From: an uncultured Christensenellaceae bacterium
GTDB taxonomy: Bacteria > Bacillota > Clostridia > Christensenellales > CAG-314
Direction: 5' to 3'
NCBI GenBank assembly: GCA_910587795.1
Contig: CAJUNH010000008.1
Span: forward strand, 1 to 64,000
DNA length: 64,000 nt
The position numbers and the translations under genes are program-made. Of this stretch, positions 44,875 to 53,953 are shown in pieces. How positions within the stretch are numbered: position 1 is the first letter of the stretch; every line of letters starts with the position of its first letter. Below the pieces are notes generated by a model. It had not been told where the DNA came from and did no database searches. It saw nothing but the letters and a program-made list of their open reading frames with translations.

Positions 44875-45507
44875 ATGACTACAACGCAACAAATTTTAGA
44901 TCAGTTGGCAGAGGATTTTCCTAATGCTGCAAGCGAATTGCACTTTAATTCTCCGTACGAATTGTTAGTCGCCGTTATATTGTCAGCGCAGTGTACCGAT
45001 AAACGCGTCAATCAAATTACCCCCGCTTTATTTAATGCGGCGCCCGCTCCTAAGGACATGGCGGATTTGCCAATCGAACAAATCGAGCAGTTAATCCGTT
45101 CCTGCGGATTTTATCATAGCAAAGCCGCGTATTTAAAAGATATGTCTAGGGACTTGGTGGAAAGATTCGGCGGACAAGTGCCGTCGGATCTTAAAGCTTT
45201 ACAAAGTCTAAAAGGCGTTGGTCGCAAAACGGCAAACGTGGTGTATGCGGTTGCTTTCGGCGGACAAGCTATTGCCGTGGATACGCACGTTTTTCGCGTA
45301 TCCAACAGGTTGGGTATAACAAACGCCTCAAACGTTTTGGATACGGAAAAACAGTTGATGCAGGCAATTCCTGCCGATAAATGGGCGGACAGTCATCACT
45401 ATATATTGCTGCACGGCAGATACGTTTGTAAGTCGCAGCGTCCGTTGTGCGGAGGCTGTTCCGTTAGACAGTATTGCAAATACTATAAGGATCATAACAA
45501 TGAGTGA
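44875..45507 (+). CDS. nth: Endonuclease III
   Basis: A 210-residue base-excision repair glycosylase/AP lyase. The helix-hairpin-helix LKGVGRKTANVV holds the catalytic Lys, followed by the catalytic Asp in AVDTHVFRVSNR. The C-terminal [4Fe-4S] motif is C-x6-C-x2-C-x5-C. I chose 44875 over an ATG at 44836 that lies within the -10 element. The 3' end overlaps the next gene by 8 bases. Confidence 0.95.
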   Translation: MTTTQQILDQLAEDFPNAASELHFNSPYELLVAVILSAQCTDKRVNQITPALFNAAPAPKDMADLPIEQIEQLIRSCGFYHSKAAYLKDMSRDLVERFGGQVPSDLKALQSLKGVGRKTANVVYAVAFGGQAIAVDTHVFRVSNRLGITNASNVLDTEKQLMQAIPADKWADSHHYILLHGRYVCKSQRPLCGGCSVRQYCKYYKDHNNE

Positions 45508-46657
45508 ATTGTTTTTTCACGAAATAAACCGTTGCTTAAACTGCGCTAAGCCTTTGTGCGTAAAAGGCTGTCCCTTAGGTAACGATTATTCTAAAATAAT
45601 AAAGTATATCAAGGAAAATAATTATAAGCAGGCGGTAGCTCAAATAGGGCATCCTTTCGGCGAAATTTGCGGATACGTTTGTCCGCACGGAAACGCCTGT
45701 CAGGGCGGCTGCGTGTTGGCAGGACAGGGCAGCCCGATAATGACGGGACTTATCGAGCGAGAGCTTTTTTTCAAGTATCCGTATGTAATCGAGCGCAAAG
45801 ATACCGTTTTGCAAGGCAAAAACTATGCCGTTATAGGCGGCGGAATAAGCGGACTTACTTTTGCTTGCAAAGCATACGAAAACGGCGCTGATATTACCGT
45901 GTTTGAGTGCGACGAATTGTTGTCCACTATTAAATTGATACCCGATTTCCGTTTGCCCAAGCAAGCCGTATTAAGGGCGGAGCAGGCGTTTTTAGGCAAG
46001 ATAAACATTGTCCGCGATAAAGTGGACGGAAAAACATTAAAATCGCTTCAAGAACGGTTTAACGCCGTCTACGTAAGTACGGGGGCGGCTGCCGACTTTA
46101 ATTTAGGCATAGACGGACAAGCTTTTGCCGTTAATTATCGAGATTGCTTAATGGGCAATTTTACTCACGGAACGGTCGCTATCGTAGGGGGAGGCAACAG
46201 TGCGTTAGACTGCGCAAGGTATGCCAAATCCGTCGGTTGCAGGGCGATAGTGGTCTACCGCAGAAGTCAGGCGGATATGCCCGCTTTTGCAACGGAAGTG
46301 CAAGCCGCCGTACGCGAAGGCGTGGAGTTTATGTTTAATACCGCGCCGATAAGTTTACAAAAAGCCGACGGGCATTTATGTTTGACCCTTGCCGAAACGG
46401 TAAACGAAGGACGGGGAAAACTGGTAATTACCGACGAAACGCAAACTTTAAATTGTAACAGCGTAATTGCCGCAATAGGCAGTAAATTCGACAGCAGTAT
46501 TTTATCCGCGGAAAAAAAGGCGGATACTTATTTGCAGTACGGAAACGTATATATAGGCGGCGACGCTAAGCAAGGTAAACTTGCAGTCGACGCCGTTAAG
46601 GACGGTATGGAAGCCGTAAGATTAATAACGGAAAAAGAGAGGAAAATATGTTTATAG
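45500..46657 (+). CDS. GltD-like FAD/NAD(P) oxidoreductase
   Basis: A 385-residue protein of the glutamate synthase small-subunit type. Two four-Cys [4Fe-4S] sites lie at the N-terminus (C12, C15, C20, C24; C57, C61, C67, C71), followed by an FAD-binding GGGISG (113-118) and an NAD(P)-binding GGGNSA near 230. It is about 80 residues shorter than GltD. No glutamate synthase large subunit is nearby, so the partner is unknown. It overlaps nth by 8 bases and obgE by 10. Confidence 0.85.
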   Translation: MSELFFHEINRCLNCAKPLCVKGCPLGNDYSKIIKYIKENNYKQAVAQIGHPFGEICGYVCPHGNACQGGCVLAGQGSPIMTGLIERELFFKYPYVIERKDTVLQGKNYAVIGGGISGLTFACKAYENGADITVFECDELLSTIKLIPDFRLPKQAVLRAEQAFLGKINIVRDKVDGKTLKSLQERFNAVYVSTGAAADFNLGIDGQAFAVNYRDCLMGNFTHGTVAIVGGGNSALDCARYAKSVGCRAIVVYRRSQADMPAFATEVQAAVREGVEFMFNTAPISLQKADGHLCLTLAETVNEGRGKLVITDETQTLNCNSVIAAIGSKFDSSILSAEKKADTYLQYGNVYIGGDAKQGKLAVDAVKDGMEAVRLITEKERKICL

Positions 46658-47910
46658 ATAAAGTCAAAATTTATATCAAGGCAGGCAGCGGCGGCGACGG
46701 CTCGGCAAGCCTGCATACCGAAAAATACGTGCCTAACGGCGGACCCGACGGCGGCGACGGCGGTAAGGGCGGCGACGTTGTTTTTGTTGCCAGCACAAGC
46801 GAAAATACACTAAACGCATTCCATTATCAAAAACATTTCCGCGCAGGCAACGGCGAAAACGGCGGTCGGCAGAGGTCTTACGGCAAAAGCGGAAAGGATA
46901 TTGTAGTTACAGTTCCCGTAGGCACCGTAGTAAAAAGCACAGACGGCAATATAATTGCGGATATGTTCAGCGACGGGCAGCGCGAGGTTATTTTAACTGG
47001 AGGTAAAGGCGGACGGGGTAATTACCACTTTAAAACCAGCCGCAGACAATCCCCGTCGTTTGCCGAACTGGGACAGAAATGCGATGAATACGAAGTAACT
47101 CTGGAACTTAAAACTATTGCGGACGTAGGGCTTGTAGGCTTTCCCAACGTAGGCAAAAGCACTTTGCTTTCGGTTGTTTCGTCGGCAAAACCAAAAATTG
47201 CAAATTATCATTTTACCACGTTATCGCCCAATCTCGGCGTAGTGTCCTATCATGACGAAAGTTTTGTGATTGCGGATATTCCCGGATTAATCGAGGGCGC
47301 AAGCGAGGGGCTGGGCTTAGGACACAGTTTTTTACGGCACATAGAACGTACGCGCCTGTTAGTGCACGTATTGGATATATCCGGCAGCGAAAACCGAGAC
47401 CCGTTAGAAGATTTTCAGCTTATAAATAACGAAATTTACAGTTACGACGCCGCTTTAAAACAACTGCCTATGGTAGTTGTGGCTAATAAAATGGACATGC
47501 CCGGCGCAGAGGAAAATCTTGCGCGTTTTAAAGCAAAGTACGGAAGCAGGTACAAAATAATTCCTATGACAACTATAATTCACGAGGGCGTTGACGAATT
47601 TATTATGACGGTTGCAAACGGACTTAAAGACGCGCCGAAAATCAAGCCTATTGAGTTTGCCCCGTATAAATTACAGAGCGAAGAAAACGACAGTTTTGAA
47701 ATCGTCAAGCTTGACGCCGACGTTTACGAAGTTGTAGGCGGACTTGTGGATATGCTTTCGCGCAAAGTGGATTTAGACGATTACGACAGTTTCCGCTATT
47801 TTCAGCGCGTTATTAAAGAACGCGGAGTGGAAAACGCGTTGCGCAAAGCGGGCGCTCACAACGGCAGTACAGTAATAATGGGCGAAATAGAATTCGACTT
47901 AGTCGACTGA
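46648..47910 (+). CDS. obgE: Obg family GTPase
   Basis: A 420-residue ribosome-assembly GTPase. The N-terminal Obg fold is glycine rich (about 1-158). The G domain has G1 GFPNVGKST, G3 DIPGLIEGA and G4 NKMD. An OCT domain ends the protein (about 345-420). It acts in 50S maturation and stress response. AGAGG precedes the ATG within the upstream gene. yhbY, another ribosome-related gene, follows at 74 bp. Confidence 0.96.
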   Translation: MFIDKVKIYIKAGSGGDGSASLHTEKYVPNGGPDGGDGGKGGDVVFVASTSENTLNAFHYQKHFRAGNGENGGRQRSYGKSGKDIVVTVPVGTVVKSTDGNIIADMFSDGQREVILTGGKGGRGNYHFKTSRRQSPSFAELGQKCDEYEVTLELKTIADVGLVGFPNVGKSTLLSVVSSAKPKIANYHFTTLSPNLGVVSYHDESFVIADIPGLIEGASEGLGLGHSFLRHIERTRLLVHVLDISGSENRDPLEDFQLINNEIYSYDAALKQLPMVVVANKMDMPGAEENLARFKAKYGSRYKIIPMTTIIHEGVDEFIMTVANGLKDAPKIKPIEFAPYKLQSEENDSFEIVKLDADVYEVVGGLVDMLSRKVDLDDYDSFRYFQRVIKERGVENALRKAGAHNGSTVIMGEIEFDLVD

Positions 47911-47984
47911 TTACGTATAGGCATATTTGCAGTACTTACGGCATTTACGAAATAAATGTCTTTAAACGGTTTTAAAGGAGAATT

Positions 47985-48278
47985 ATGATTACGACAAAAC
48001 AGCGCAGTAAGCTTAAAGGCTTGGCAAATACTTTGCGCCCTTTGGTAACTGTGGGCAAAGAGGAACTGACGGAAAACGTCATTAAGGAAATAGAAATTGC
48101 TTTGTATCATCACGAACTTGTAAAAGTGGCGGCTTTGCAAAGCTGCGAAGTTCCTGCAAAAGTTATGTGTCAAGAGGTATGCGCCGCGCTCGGCTGCGAA
48201 GCGGTGCAATGCGTGGGCAACAGATTTGTGGTGTACAAGCGCAGCGATAAGGAAAATATCGAACATATAGAGTTTTGA
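47985..48278 (+). CDS. yhbY: CRM-domain RNA-binding protein YhbY
   Basis: A 97-residue CRM domain protein, typical start LTxKQRxxLKGLA, the GKEEL segment and the VGNRFVVYK end. It is known to associate with pre-50S particles. AAAGGAG lies 6 bases before the ATG. Confidence 0.92.
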   Translation: MITTKQRSKLKGLANTLRPLVTVGKEELTENVIKEIEIALYHHELVKVAALQSCEVPAKVMCQEVCAALGCEAVQCVGNRFVVYKRSDKENIEHIEF

Positions 48279-48297
48279 CATAAAAAGCGGAAGCAGT

Positions 48298-48545
48298 ATG
48301 AAAAACAAAGAATGTATGGCAATGATACTTGCCGGCGGTCAAGGCAGCAGATTAGGCGTGCTGACGCATACGCTTGCAAAGACCGCAGTTCAGTTTGGCG
48401 GAAAATACCGTATTATCGATTCCCCCCCCTCTTACAAATTGCGCTCTTTCCGGTATAGATACGGTAGGGGTTCTTACTCAGTATAAGCCGATGTAACTTG
48501 ACGCCTATGCTTTGGTCGCATATAATGCAAAATGCGTTAGCTTGC
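48298..48545 (+). pseudogene. glgC: Broken glgC (ADP-glucose pyrophosphorylase) remnant
   Basis: The start MAMILAGGQGSRLGVLTHTLAKTA and KYRIID match the N-terminus of GlgC. At an eight-C run (48422-48429) the frame breaks. The GlgC-type sequence resumes in another frame as SGIDTVGVLTQYKP and then meets a stop. The remaining 300-plus residues are gone, since the next gene starts at 48645. A homopolymer sequencing error could explain the frameshift but not the missing C-terminus. Confidence 0.85.
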
Positions 48546-48644
48546 AATTTCAGTTGGATTAAAAGCAGTAAGCCATATATAAAACTATACAAAAAATTGT
48601 TGCGTTTGTAATTTGTTTTTGCGTCAGTCGATTAGGAGATATAC

Positions 48645-49175
48645 TTGAAAATTTTGGTTTTTGCCGATATCCACGGAAGTGTTGCAGCAATGGAAACTGC
48701 AGTGGAAATATGCGCCCGCTGTAAGCCCGATAAAACGGTGATTTGCGGAGACTTGTTCGGCGGTTGGACAAATCAATCTGCGGAAATTATCCGTTTGACC
48801 GATAAAATAGACTCTGCGTTGTATTTGGTTAAAGGTAACAACGACCGACCGCACGATATTGCTCTGCTTCCGTACGGAATGGACGATTATGCCGTAATGT
48901 ATCACTTTGGGCGTACGTTGTTTTTTACGCACGGCGATAAGTATAATAAATACCGTATTCCGCCCGTGTTAAAACGGGGCGACGCGCTGATATACGGACA
49001 CACGCATTGTTCGCTGCTTCAATACTATGACGGTTTGCACGTTTTAAACGTAGGCTCGGTTGCCCGTCCCCGCGACGGTCTTCCGTGTTATATGCTTTTG
49101 GACGACGGCGGTGCAACAGTATATCGGTTAAACGGCACGGTAGTATTAAATTTGCCGTGGTCTTTTACGAGCTGA
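48645..49175 (+). CDS. yfcE: YfcE-like metallophosphoesterase
   Basis: A 176-residue calcineurin-like phosphoesterase. Metal ligands are visible: D8 and H10 in ADIHG, D in CGDLFGG, N in VKGNND, H in THGD and GHTH near 128-131. It hydrolyses phosphodiesters; the natural substrate is not settled. The start is TTG with AGGAGAT 9 bases before it. A terminator follows. Confidence 0.88.
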   Translation: MKILVFADIHGSVAAMETAVEICARCKPDKTVICGDLFGGWTNQSAEIIRLTDKIDSALYLVKGNNDRPHDIALLPYGMDDYAVMYHFGRTLFFTHGDKYNKYRIPPVLKRGDALIYGHTHCSLLQYYDGLHVLNVGSVARPRDGLPCYMLLDDGGATVYRLNGTVVLNLPWSFTS

Positions 49176-49241
49176 CGTTAGTAGCGGTTTGTATTGTTCA
49201 AAACGGTTTAACGGTATTAAAAAACAAATAATCGATAACTA

Positions 49242-49275
49242 AAAACCGCAGCTTGACTTAGCAAGCTGCGGTTTT
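49242..49275. terminator. Terminator shared by yfcE and the XRE gene
   Basis: A perfect 14-bp stem AAAACCGCAGCTTG and CAAGCTGCGGTTTT with a 6-base loop, T-runs on both strands. Confidence 0.93.
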
Positions 49276-49278
49276 GTG

Positions 49279-49479
49279 TTAAATATCCGCAAAAAATTCG
49301 TCGTAGGAAATTTCAAAAAATTTTACCAAAGCAATAATGTAATTTGCTTTCGGCTCGTTAACGTTTCTTTCCCAGTAGTCGATAGCCTTTTGACTTACGC
49401 CTATTATTTTTGCTAATTGCGTTTGAGATAATTCTCTTTCCAGTCTCAACTCTTTTATTTTGTCGCCTAACCTTATCAT
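49279..49479 (-). CDS. Small XRE-family regulator, probably leaderless
   Basis: 66 residues, a helix-turn-helix (SQTQLAKIIGVSQKAIDYWERN) with no other domain. The ATG at 49479 lacks a ribosome binding site and lies just 6 bases after a TATAAT on the minus strand, so transcription should start at or next to the ATG. A longer frame beginning at 49611 would cross the promoter. It is divergent from 49543-49812 with a palindrome between. Confidence 0.82.
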   Translation of the reverse strand: MIRLGDKIKELRLERELSQTQLAKIIGVSQKAIDYWERNVNEPKANYIIALVKFFEISYDEFFADI

Positions 49480-49485
49480 AATAAC

Positions 49486-49504
49486 ATTATAGAAGATATC
49501 TTCT
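49486..49504 (-). promoter_or_regulatory. XRE promoter and operator
   Basis: A perfect TATAAT (complement of 49486-49491) is joined to the perfect 14-bp palindrome AGAAGATATCTTCT (49491-49504), which lies in the -35/-10 spacer. This is the expected site for self-repression. Confidence 0.7.
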
Positions 49505-49542
49505 TGTACAATATTGTTGATTACAATGGCAGAGGTAAGCGT

Positions 49543-49812
49543 ATGGAGTGTATTAAATTGGAAAAAATCGACAGGGATTCGGTAGTTAAAAACCTTTTGA
49601 CTGTGGCACATTCAATTAGTTCGAGCAAAAGGAGATCGTACATATCCGGATGGGCGTTTATTTTTTCCGCAGACTCGCCTACGTCAAAAACGGTAACGGA
49701 AGGAATAGCGTATTTTAATATTTTAAGAGGTGAAATATCAAATCAAAATATAGAAAGAGATACCGTCGGCTGTTTGGATAGGATAATTAAAATTTTAAAT
49801 AAATATATTTAG
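49543..49812 (+). CDS. Hypothetical protein divergent from the XRE gene
   Basis: 89 residues, no membrane segment, mixed alpha/beta. I do not recognise it. The ATG at 49543 follows AGAGGT at a good distance; a TTG frame at 49504 would start within the operator. The arrangement with a small repressor suggests it is the controlled gene. Confidence 0.65.
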   Translation: MECIKLEKIDRDSVVKNLLTVAHSISSSKRRSYISGWAFIFSADSPTSKTVTEGIAYFNILRGEISNQNIERDTVGCLDRIIKILNKYI

Positions 49813-49955
49813 TAATCGAAAAAAGGCAAAAAACTTTATATAAACAAATTTATAAATCCAATTCAATGCTTTAATTTGTTTGTAAAAGGGTGCGCAAGTC
49901 GTTTAAATTAGTATATTTTTGTTTGTAATAGTTTCGATTTGGTTTAACTTAGTTA

Positions 49956-50039
49956 ATAAAACCGCAACGTGACCGTATGAAATGCACCCCAAAAGTATTT
50001 AACTTTTGGGGTGCATTTAAAATCCGCTGCGGTTATTTT
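49956..50039. terminator. Nested hairpin between convergent genes
   Basis: An inner 16-bp stem (49980-49995 with 50003-50018) lies inside an outer stem AAAACCGCA and TGCGGTTATTTT (49956-49967 with 50028-50039). On the minus strand TTTT follows the outer stem, so it can end typA. Confidence 0.75.
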
Positions 50040-50047
50040 GTTTTTAA

Positions 50048-51877
50048 TTATCCCTGTTTTTTGTTATTTCTTGCCCATATACGCATACGTTCGGAGTGGT
50101 CGAGTATCGCTTTACGTAAACGTATAGACGAAGGAGTTACTTCCACCAATTCGTCGTCGCTGATAAATTCCAAACACTGTTCAAGGCTAAGCTCCGTAGG
50201 CGGGGTAAGTTTTAGAGCCTCGTCGCTTCCGCTTGCGCGGTTGTTTGTCAGGTGCTTTGTCTTGCAGACGTTTACCGTAATATCGTCCTCGCGGCTGTTT
50301 TCGCCTACGACCATTCCTGAGTATACGGGCAAACCTACGCCTACAAACAAACGGCACCTTTCTTGCGCGTTAAACAATCCGTAAGCGGTAGTGGTTCCGT
50401 CCTCAAACGCCACTAAACTTCCGCGGCTGCGCTCGGCAACTTCCCCTTTGTAAGGTTCGTAGCTGTCCAAAACGCTGCTCATTACGCCGAATCCCTTGGT
50501 GTCTGTCAACAGTTCGCTGCGGTAGCCGAACAAAGCGCGGCTTGGTATTTTAAATTCCAGTTTGGTTCCGCCTTGATTATCGGGCGCCATATTGATAAGT
50601 TCTGCTTTGCGTGAGCCTAATTTGTTCATCACGCTGCCTACGTACGCGTCGGGCACTTCAACGACAAGATATTCGATAGGTTCGCATTTAACGCCGTTAA
50701 TTTCTTTAAAAATTACTCTCGGGCGCGACACCTGAAATTCGTATCCTTCGCGCCGCATTTCTTCGATAAGTATGGATAAATGCAGTTCTCCTCTGCCGTA
50801 CACTTTAAAGCAATCGGCAGATTCCGTTTCCTCTACGCGCATAGATACGTTGGTTTCCACTTCCTTAAACAGCCGCGCGCGTATGTGTCGGCTGGTTACA
50901 AATTTACCTTCTTTGCCGGCAAAGGGGCTGTTATTTACCATAAACAGCATAGATACCGTCGGTTCGTCTATGTTAACGAAAGGCAGCGGTTCCACGCAGT
51001 CCACATCGCAAATCGTATCGCCGATATTCATATCGGTAACTCCGTTAATAGCTACGATGTCGCCCATTTGTCCCTGTTCGCATTCGGCGCGCTTAAGTCC
51101 TTCAAACTGATATAAACGCGTAACTTTTGCGGTGTTAAACTTATTGTCTTTGTGGCATACGATAACCTGCTGTCCGTTGCGGATAGCGCCGCGGTTTACT
51201 TTTCCTATACCTATACGGCCGACGTATTCGTCGTAGTCGATATTGCAAATAAGCAGCTGCAATCCGTTGTCTATTTCTCCTTTCGGCGCGGGTATCACTT
51301 TTAAAATCGCGTCGAGCAGCGGCGCCATATTGTCGCTTGTTTTAGATAAACTGTCGGTCGCCCAACCTTGTTTTGCCGAGGCGTAAATAGTGGTAAAGTC
51401 AAACTGATCGTCGCTTGCGTTCAATTCCAAAAACAGCTCCATTATTTGTTCCTGCAGCTCGCGTTCGCTGAATTCGCCTTTATCTACTTTATTTACGACA
51501 ACAAGAACTTTTTTACCTAACCCCAGCGCCTTTTTTAGTACGTACCGTGTTTGCGGCATACAACCTTCTATGGCGTCTACAAGCAGCAGTACGCCGTCAA
51601 CCATAGACAATATGCGCTCCACCTCTCCGCCGAAGTCGGCGTGTCCGGGTGTGTCTATAATATTTATTTTAACTCCTTTGTAGTGTACTGCCGTGTTTTT
51701 TGCAAGTATTGTAATTCCTCGTTCGCGCTCGATGTCGTTGTTATCCATAACGCGCTCGGCAACCACTTCGTTGGCGCGGAACACGCCGTTTTGTTTAAGC
51801 AGTTGGTCGACAAGCGTTGTTTTTCCGTGGTCAACGTGGGCAATTATGGCAATATTTCTAACGTCAGTTCTTTGCAT
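50048..51877 (-). CDS. typA: Ribosome-associated GTPase TypA/BipA
   Basis: A 609-residue translational GTPase. G motifs are AHVDHGKTT (about 14-22), DTPGHADFGGEVER (about 76-89) and NKVDK (about 131). Beta-barrel and EF-G-like domains follow, with a C-terminal domain specific to the family. It acts in ribosome assembly under stress. AAGGAG lies before the ATG and a TTGACT-N18-TATAAT promoter further upstream. It is divergent from glmS. Confidence 0.97.
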   Translation of the reverse strand: MQRTDVRNIAIIAHVDHGKTTLVDQLLKQNGVFRANEVVAERVMDNNDIERERGITILAKNTAVHYKGVKINIIDTPGHADFGGEVERILSMVDGVLLLVDAIEGCMPQTRYVLKKALGLGKKVLVVVNKVDKGEFSERELQEQIMELFLELNASDDQFDFTTIYASAKQGWATDSLSKTSDNMAPLLDAILKVIPAPKGEIDNGLQLLICNIDYDEYVGRIGIGKVNRGAIRNGQQVIVCHKDNKFNTAKVTRLYQFEGLKRAECEQGQMGDIVAINGVTDMNIGDTICDVDCVEPLPFVNIDEPTVSMLFMVNNSPFAGKEGKFVTSRHIRARLFKEVETNVSMRVEETESADCFKVYGRGELHLSILIEEMRREGYEFQVSRPRVIFKEINGVKCEPIEYLVVEVPDAYVGSVMNKLGSRKAELINMAPDNQGGTKLEFKIPSRALFGYRSELLTDTKGFGVMSSVLDSYEPYKGEVAERSRGSLVAFEDGTTTAYGLFNAQERCRLFVGVGLPVYSGMVVGENSREDDITVNVCKTKHLTNNRASGSDEALKLTPPTELSLEQCLEFISDDELVEVTPSSIRLRKAILDHSERMRIWARNNKKQG

Positions 51878-51932
51878 ATGTTCTCCTTATCGCGCAAAGC
51901 GGCATGTAAATTATCGATAAAATAACCTTAAA

Positions 51933-51962
51933 ATTATACAACCAAACGCATACAATAGTCAA
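51933..51962 (-). promoter_or_regulatory. Promoter of typA
   Basis: On the minus strand TTGACT (51957-51962), an 18-base spacer, TATAAT (51933-51938). Confidence 0.75.
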
Positions 51963-52066
51963 ACGCTTGATAAATATTGACAAAATAAATATTAGCGTCG
52001 GGCATAACACTCTTTCCGTTTTCTCTACATATACTAACACATAATCACATCAAGGAGCATAACGGT

Positions 52067-53848
52067 ATGTGTGGTATATTTGGAATGATAGGCAGCGGCG
52101 CAGTAGATAAAACTTTGTCAGCATTAAAAAGGTTGGAATACCGCGGGTACGATTCGGCAGGTATAGCTGTTAAAAACGGAGGATGTATTAATATCTACAA
52201 GCAAGCGGGCATGGTCGGGCAGCTGCGTAAATCGGTGCCTGCAGATATTGTAGGCGAATCGGTAATAGGTCACACCCGTTGGGCTACCCACGGAGAGGTA
52301 AGCCAAGCTAACGCCCATCCGTTTATTTCTCAGCACAAACAGTTCGCCGTTGTACATAACGGTATTATCGAAAATCATCTTTCGCTAAAATACCGTCTGC
52401 AATCATGCGGAGCGGAATTTACTTCGCAAACCGACAGCGAAGTTGTTGCGCATTTGTTGGAGGCAAATTTCAGCGGCGATACTCTTGCGGCGGTTACGTC
52501 GACGGCAAAACAATTAGAGGGTTCTTTTGCCGTTGTCGTAACAACGGCGCATAACGGCAATTTATACGCAATAAAACGCAAAAGTCCGCTTGTGGTCGGC
52601 GTAAGCGGTAACGAAGTGTATTTTTGTTCGGATATACGCTGTTTATCGCAGTACGCTGTAAAAGTGGCTCAAATGCCGGACGATACCGTTGCCGTATCCG
52701 CTCCGTCGGGCAGCGTGGCTTTTTACGACTTTGACGGCAATCCCGTGTCGGTTAAGTTTTTTACCGTAGACGCCGCGGAGGACTTTGCCGACTTTGACGG
52801 CGACTATATGTTAAAGGAAATTTTGGAAATTCCCGAAAAAATCCGTCAGGCAAAAAAAGGTTATTTTGCCGACGGCGGACTTAATTTAACGGCTAAAGTC
52901 GTCCACAGAATAAAACGTATTTATCTAATAGGCTGCGGAACGGCATACAACAGCGGACTGGAAGCCGCGGCTTTGGCAAGAGAAATGTTGAATATCGACG
53001 TACTGCCCGTTATTGCAAGCGAGTTTATTTACGACCGCTATCCGGTGGACAACACAACTTTGGCATTTTTAATAAGTCAAAGCGGAGAAACCGCCGATAC
53101 GATCCGCGCGGCGGAAAGAGTTGCAGAAACGGGCGGATTTACGTATGCGGTAACAAATACGTCTACGTCTACGTTAAGATACGCCTGCAATAAGTTCAAA
53201 AACATTTGCGCCGACGGCGAATTTGCCGTTGCCAGCACAAAAGCTTACAACTGTCAGCTTATTACGCTAACGCTGCTTTTGGCAGACATAGCGTATTTAA
53301 AAGGCTCTATCGACGAAAACGTACACAATAAAATTATAGATTCCGTTGATTCGCTGTCGGCGGCAATCGAATCGACCCTTGCCGACAGTTATCAAATCGC
53401 CCGTTTAGCGGATGAAATTAAGGACAGCTCCGCCGTATTCTTTTTGGGACGTACACGGGATTATCCAACCGCCGCCGAAGGGTCTTTAAAACTTAAAGAA
53501 ATAAGTTATATACATAGCGAAGCTTACCCCGCGGGAGAGCTTAAACACGGTACTTTGGCATTGATGGAAAAAGGCGTAACGGTAGTTGCGATAGCAACGG
53601 ACAGCGCGCTTATAGACAAAATGTCCTCCTCCATTGCCGAGGTGGTAACGCGCGGAGCAAGGGTTATATGCGTTTCTCCTTACGGTTTTTCAAACGCAAC
53701 GGTGGTAAAAATTCCCGTAGTCAACAGGTTTATGTTCGGGGCGCTGTCGGTAGTGCCGCTGCAGCTGTTGGCATACTATGTCGCAAAGCGTTTGAACCGT
53801 AACGTAGATAAACCCCGTAATCTTGCAAAATCCGTTACCGTAGAGTAA
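52067..53848 (+). CDS. glmS: Glutamine-fructose-6-phosphate aminotransferase
   Basis: A 593-residue enzyme making glucosamine 6-phosphate. The N-terminal glutaminase domain starts MCGIFG with Cys2 as nucleophile and has RWATHG and HNGI. Two SIS domains follow (about 285-420 and 450-590), with SQSGETADT and STKAYNCQ. It opens cell-wall amino-sugar synthesis. CAAGGAGC precedes the ATG. The 189-bp upstream region shows no glmS ribozyme; a possible TTGATA-N17-TATTAG promoter lies at 51967-51995. Confidence 0.97.
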   Translation: MCGIFGMIGSGAVDKTLSALKRLEYRGYDSAGIAVKNGGCINIYKQAGMVGQLRKSVPADIVGESVIGHTRWATHGEVSQANAHPFISQHKQFAVVHNGIIENHLSLKYRLQSCGAEFTSQTDSEVVAHLLEANFSGDTLAAVTSTAKQLEGSFAVVVTTAHNGNLYAIKRKSPLVVGVSGNEVYFCSDIRCLSQYAVKVAQMPDDTVAVSAPSGSVAFYDFDGNPVSVKFFTVDAAEDFADFDGDYMLKEILEIPEKIRQAKKGYFADGGLNLTAKVVHRIKRIYLIGCGTAYNSGLEAAALAREMLNIDVLPVIASEFIYDRYPVDNTTLAFLISQSGETADTIRAAERVAETGGFTYAVTNTSTSTLRYACNKFKNICADGEFAVASTKAYNCQLITLTLLLADIAYLKGSIDENVHNKIIDSVDSLSAAIESTLADSYQIARLADEIKDSSAVFFLGRTRDYPTAAEGSLKLKEISYIHSEAYPAGELKHGTLALMEKGVTVVAIATDSALIDKMSSSIAEVVTRGARVICVSPYGFSNATVVKIPVVNRFMFGALSVVPLQLLAYYVAKRLNRNVDKPRNLAKSVTVE

Positions 53849-53894
53849 GTTGCCGCAACGGCGTATAAGTTTAACTCTGTTGCCGCATTAATAA

Positions 53895-53923
53895 TTGCAA
53901 AAAAACATTGCTTGTGCTAAAAT
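53895..53923 (+). promoter_or_regulatory. Promoter of the galactokinase-like gene
   Basis: TTGCAA (53895-53900), a 17-base spacer, TAAAAT (53918-53923). Confidence 0.65.
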
Positions 53924-53953
53924 AAACTAAATTAGTACTTAGGATAATTCAGT

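Noticed and set aside
48422..48429. Sequencing error as full explanation of the broken glgC
   Set aside because: Correcting the C-run would extend the frame only to a stop about 90 bases later; most of the gene is still missing.
51878..52066. glmS ribozyme
   Set aside because: The conserved core is not visible.
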